DNA of 33,302 nt from Sphingomonadales bacterium (GTDB lineage: Bacteria; Bacteroidota; Bacteroidia; UBA7662): NCBI GenBank assembly GCA_016872215.1, contig VHAX01000024.1, positions 1-33,302 on the forward strand, in the 5' to 3' direction. Under the pieces are notes generated by a model, which saw nothing but the letters and a program-made list of their open reading frames with translations, ran no database searches and had not been told where the DNA came from. Within the stretch, counting starts at the first letter, position 1, and every line of letters starts with the position of its first letter. Shown piece after piece: positions 32,651 to 33,302 of this stretch. Position numbers and translations under genes: made by a program.

Positions 32651-33302
32651 ATGGATGATCACGAACAGTCGGGCAGCGGGCCACGCAAGCGTAAGGCAGT
32701 CGGTCAATCGTCAGGTGTCGGCTCTGACCGCAAGACGAGGATAGCGAGCAAGCGCAAGGAGCTGCAGCGTTGGGAAGAAGGAACAGGCGATGAAAAGAGC
32801 AAATGGATCCAACGCGAGCTCGATCAAATGTTTGCCGCAGGCGATTCTAGTCAGTCCAGCAAAGGCTCCACGCCAGCTCCTTCGATAGACCGTGGTCGCC
32901 CCGGAAAAGAACCACGCTCTTTCGATATGCCTCGGTCAACGGGTAGAAGAGATTCAGGTGATGGTGGCTACCAGCCCCGTGGCAGACGCGACGGCGATTC
33001 AGATTATAAACCACGCCCTCAACGTGATGGTGATTCGGGCTTTACCCCCCGTGGCAGACGCGATGGAGACTCGGGTTATCAACCCCGTGCCCGCCGCGAT
33101 GGGGATTCCGGTTTTGTCCCGAGAGGCAGACGCGATGGAGACTCGGGTTATCAACCCCGTGCCCGCCGCGATGGAGATTCCGGTTTTGTCCCGAGAGGCA
33201 GACGCGATGGAGACTCGGGTTATCAACCCCGTGCCCGCCGCGATGGGGATTCCGGTTTTGTCCCGAGAGGCAGACGCGATGGAGACTCGGGTTATCAACC
33301 CC
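32651..33302 (+). CDS. RG-rich N-terminal region of a probable RluB-type pseudouridine synthase (partial)
   Basis: The frame from ATG 32651 is open to the window edge (217 codons seen). It begins MDDHEQSGSGPRKRKAVGQS, has a short helical acidic/basic stretch (KELQRWEEGTGDEKSKWIQR), then an Arg/Gly/Asp-rich low-complexity region of alternating 12-residue units RRDGDSGYQPRA and RRDGDSGFVPRG. Bacteroidota RluB-like 23S rRNA pseudouridine synthases often carry such basic disordered N-terminal extensions, and rluB commonly follows scpB; both support the call, but the S4 and catalytic domains lie outside the window. An RNA-binding RGG-like protein is the alternative. Confidence 0.65.
   Translation, partial: MDDHEQSGSGPRKRKAVGQSSGVGSDRKTRIASKRKELQRWEEGTGDEKSKWIQRELDQMFAAGDSSQSSKGSTPAPSIDRGRPGKEPRSFDMPRSTGRRDSGDGGYQPRGRRDGDSDYKPRPQRDGDSGFTPRGRRDGDSGYQPRARRDGDSGFVPRGRRDGDSGYQPRARRDGDSGFVPRGRRDGDSGYQPRARRDGDSGFVPRGRRDGDSGYQP
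33053..33302 (+). repeat. 72-bp in-frame tandem repeat
   Basis: GGCAGACGCGATGGAGAC recurs at 33053, 33125, 33197 and 33269, exactly 72 bp (24 codons) apart. Each unit holds two related 36-bp halves. Copies are almost identical at the DNA level, including third positions, with only a few differences such as GGGGAT/GGAGAT, so the array expanded recently. It continues past the window edge. Confidence 0.95.

Noticed and set aside
32999-33298. Open frame on the - strand with a 24-residue repeat (ITRVSIASASRDKTG...)
   Set aside because: It is the antisense of the in-frame 72-bp repeat; any frame stays open in such an array. The + frame has a promoter, an ATG and a non-repeat start.
33053-33302. 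Regularly spaced repeats as a CRISPR array
   Set aside because: There are no unique spacers; whole 72-bp units repeat. The same holds for the arrays at 1-250 and 4797-4908.

Overview
The window reads as a chromosomal segment of a Bacteroidota bacterium. Supporting signs are a type IX secretion C-terminal domain (gliding-motility type B), FISUMP-domain surface proteins, a fused OlsF-like acyltransferase, an M49 peptidase lipoprotein, a CPBP-DUF2007-cdsA gene string, and several TAnnTTTG promoter elements (the Bacteroidota -7 box). Sequence alone does not fix the order; a Saprospiria/Chitinophagia-like or environmental lineage is a guess.

Left part (1-5200), accessory and decaying: a 66-bp pyrimidine-rich tandem repeat at the window edge; a truncated N-terminal piece of an ATP-grasp protein that still has a promoter; a putative esterase, a SAM methyltransferase and a GT87-like membrane glycosyltransferase on the + strand; a decayed Lrp/AsnC regulator on the - strand; a 12-bp AT tandem repeat; and a tRNA-like remnant.

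Middle (5198-14901): a two-gene - strand unit with a 1351-residue secreted protein carrying three FISUMP modules, followed by a CbbX-type AAA+ ATPase; about 1.8 kb without an intact gene, largely a decayed GT39 (ArnT-like) glycosyltransferase; then an OlsF-like bifunctional acyltransferase (+).

14989-22590 is a tight + strand run of six exported proteins: two related helical lipoproteins, a Tat-exported DUF1501/sulfatase-like protein, a lipoprotein with a cytochrome-c-like CX4CH motif, a small lipoprotein, and a CUB-plus-repeat protein with a type B T9SS signal. Most neighbours overlap by a few bases, so it is probably one operon. It is the best candidate here for an undescribed cell-surface system. 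It ends at a convergent spacer containing three degenerate copies of a 55-bp repeat.

Right part (22779-33302), mostly housekeeping: a - strand string of CPBP protease, DUF2007, cdsA, a redoxin-like lipoprotein and a c-heme/Cu-monooxygenase-like lipoprotein; divergent dusB; a - strand pair of M49 peptidase and MsbA-type ABC exporter; and scpB followed by the start of a gene with an RG-rich 72-bp repeat, probably the N-terminal extension of an RluB-type pseudouridine synthase, cut by the window end.
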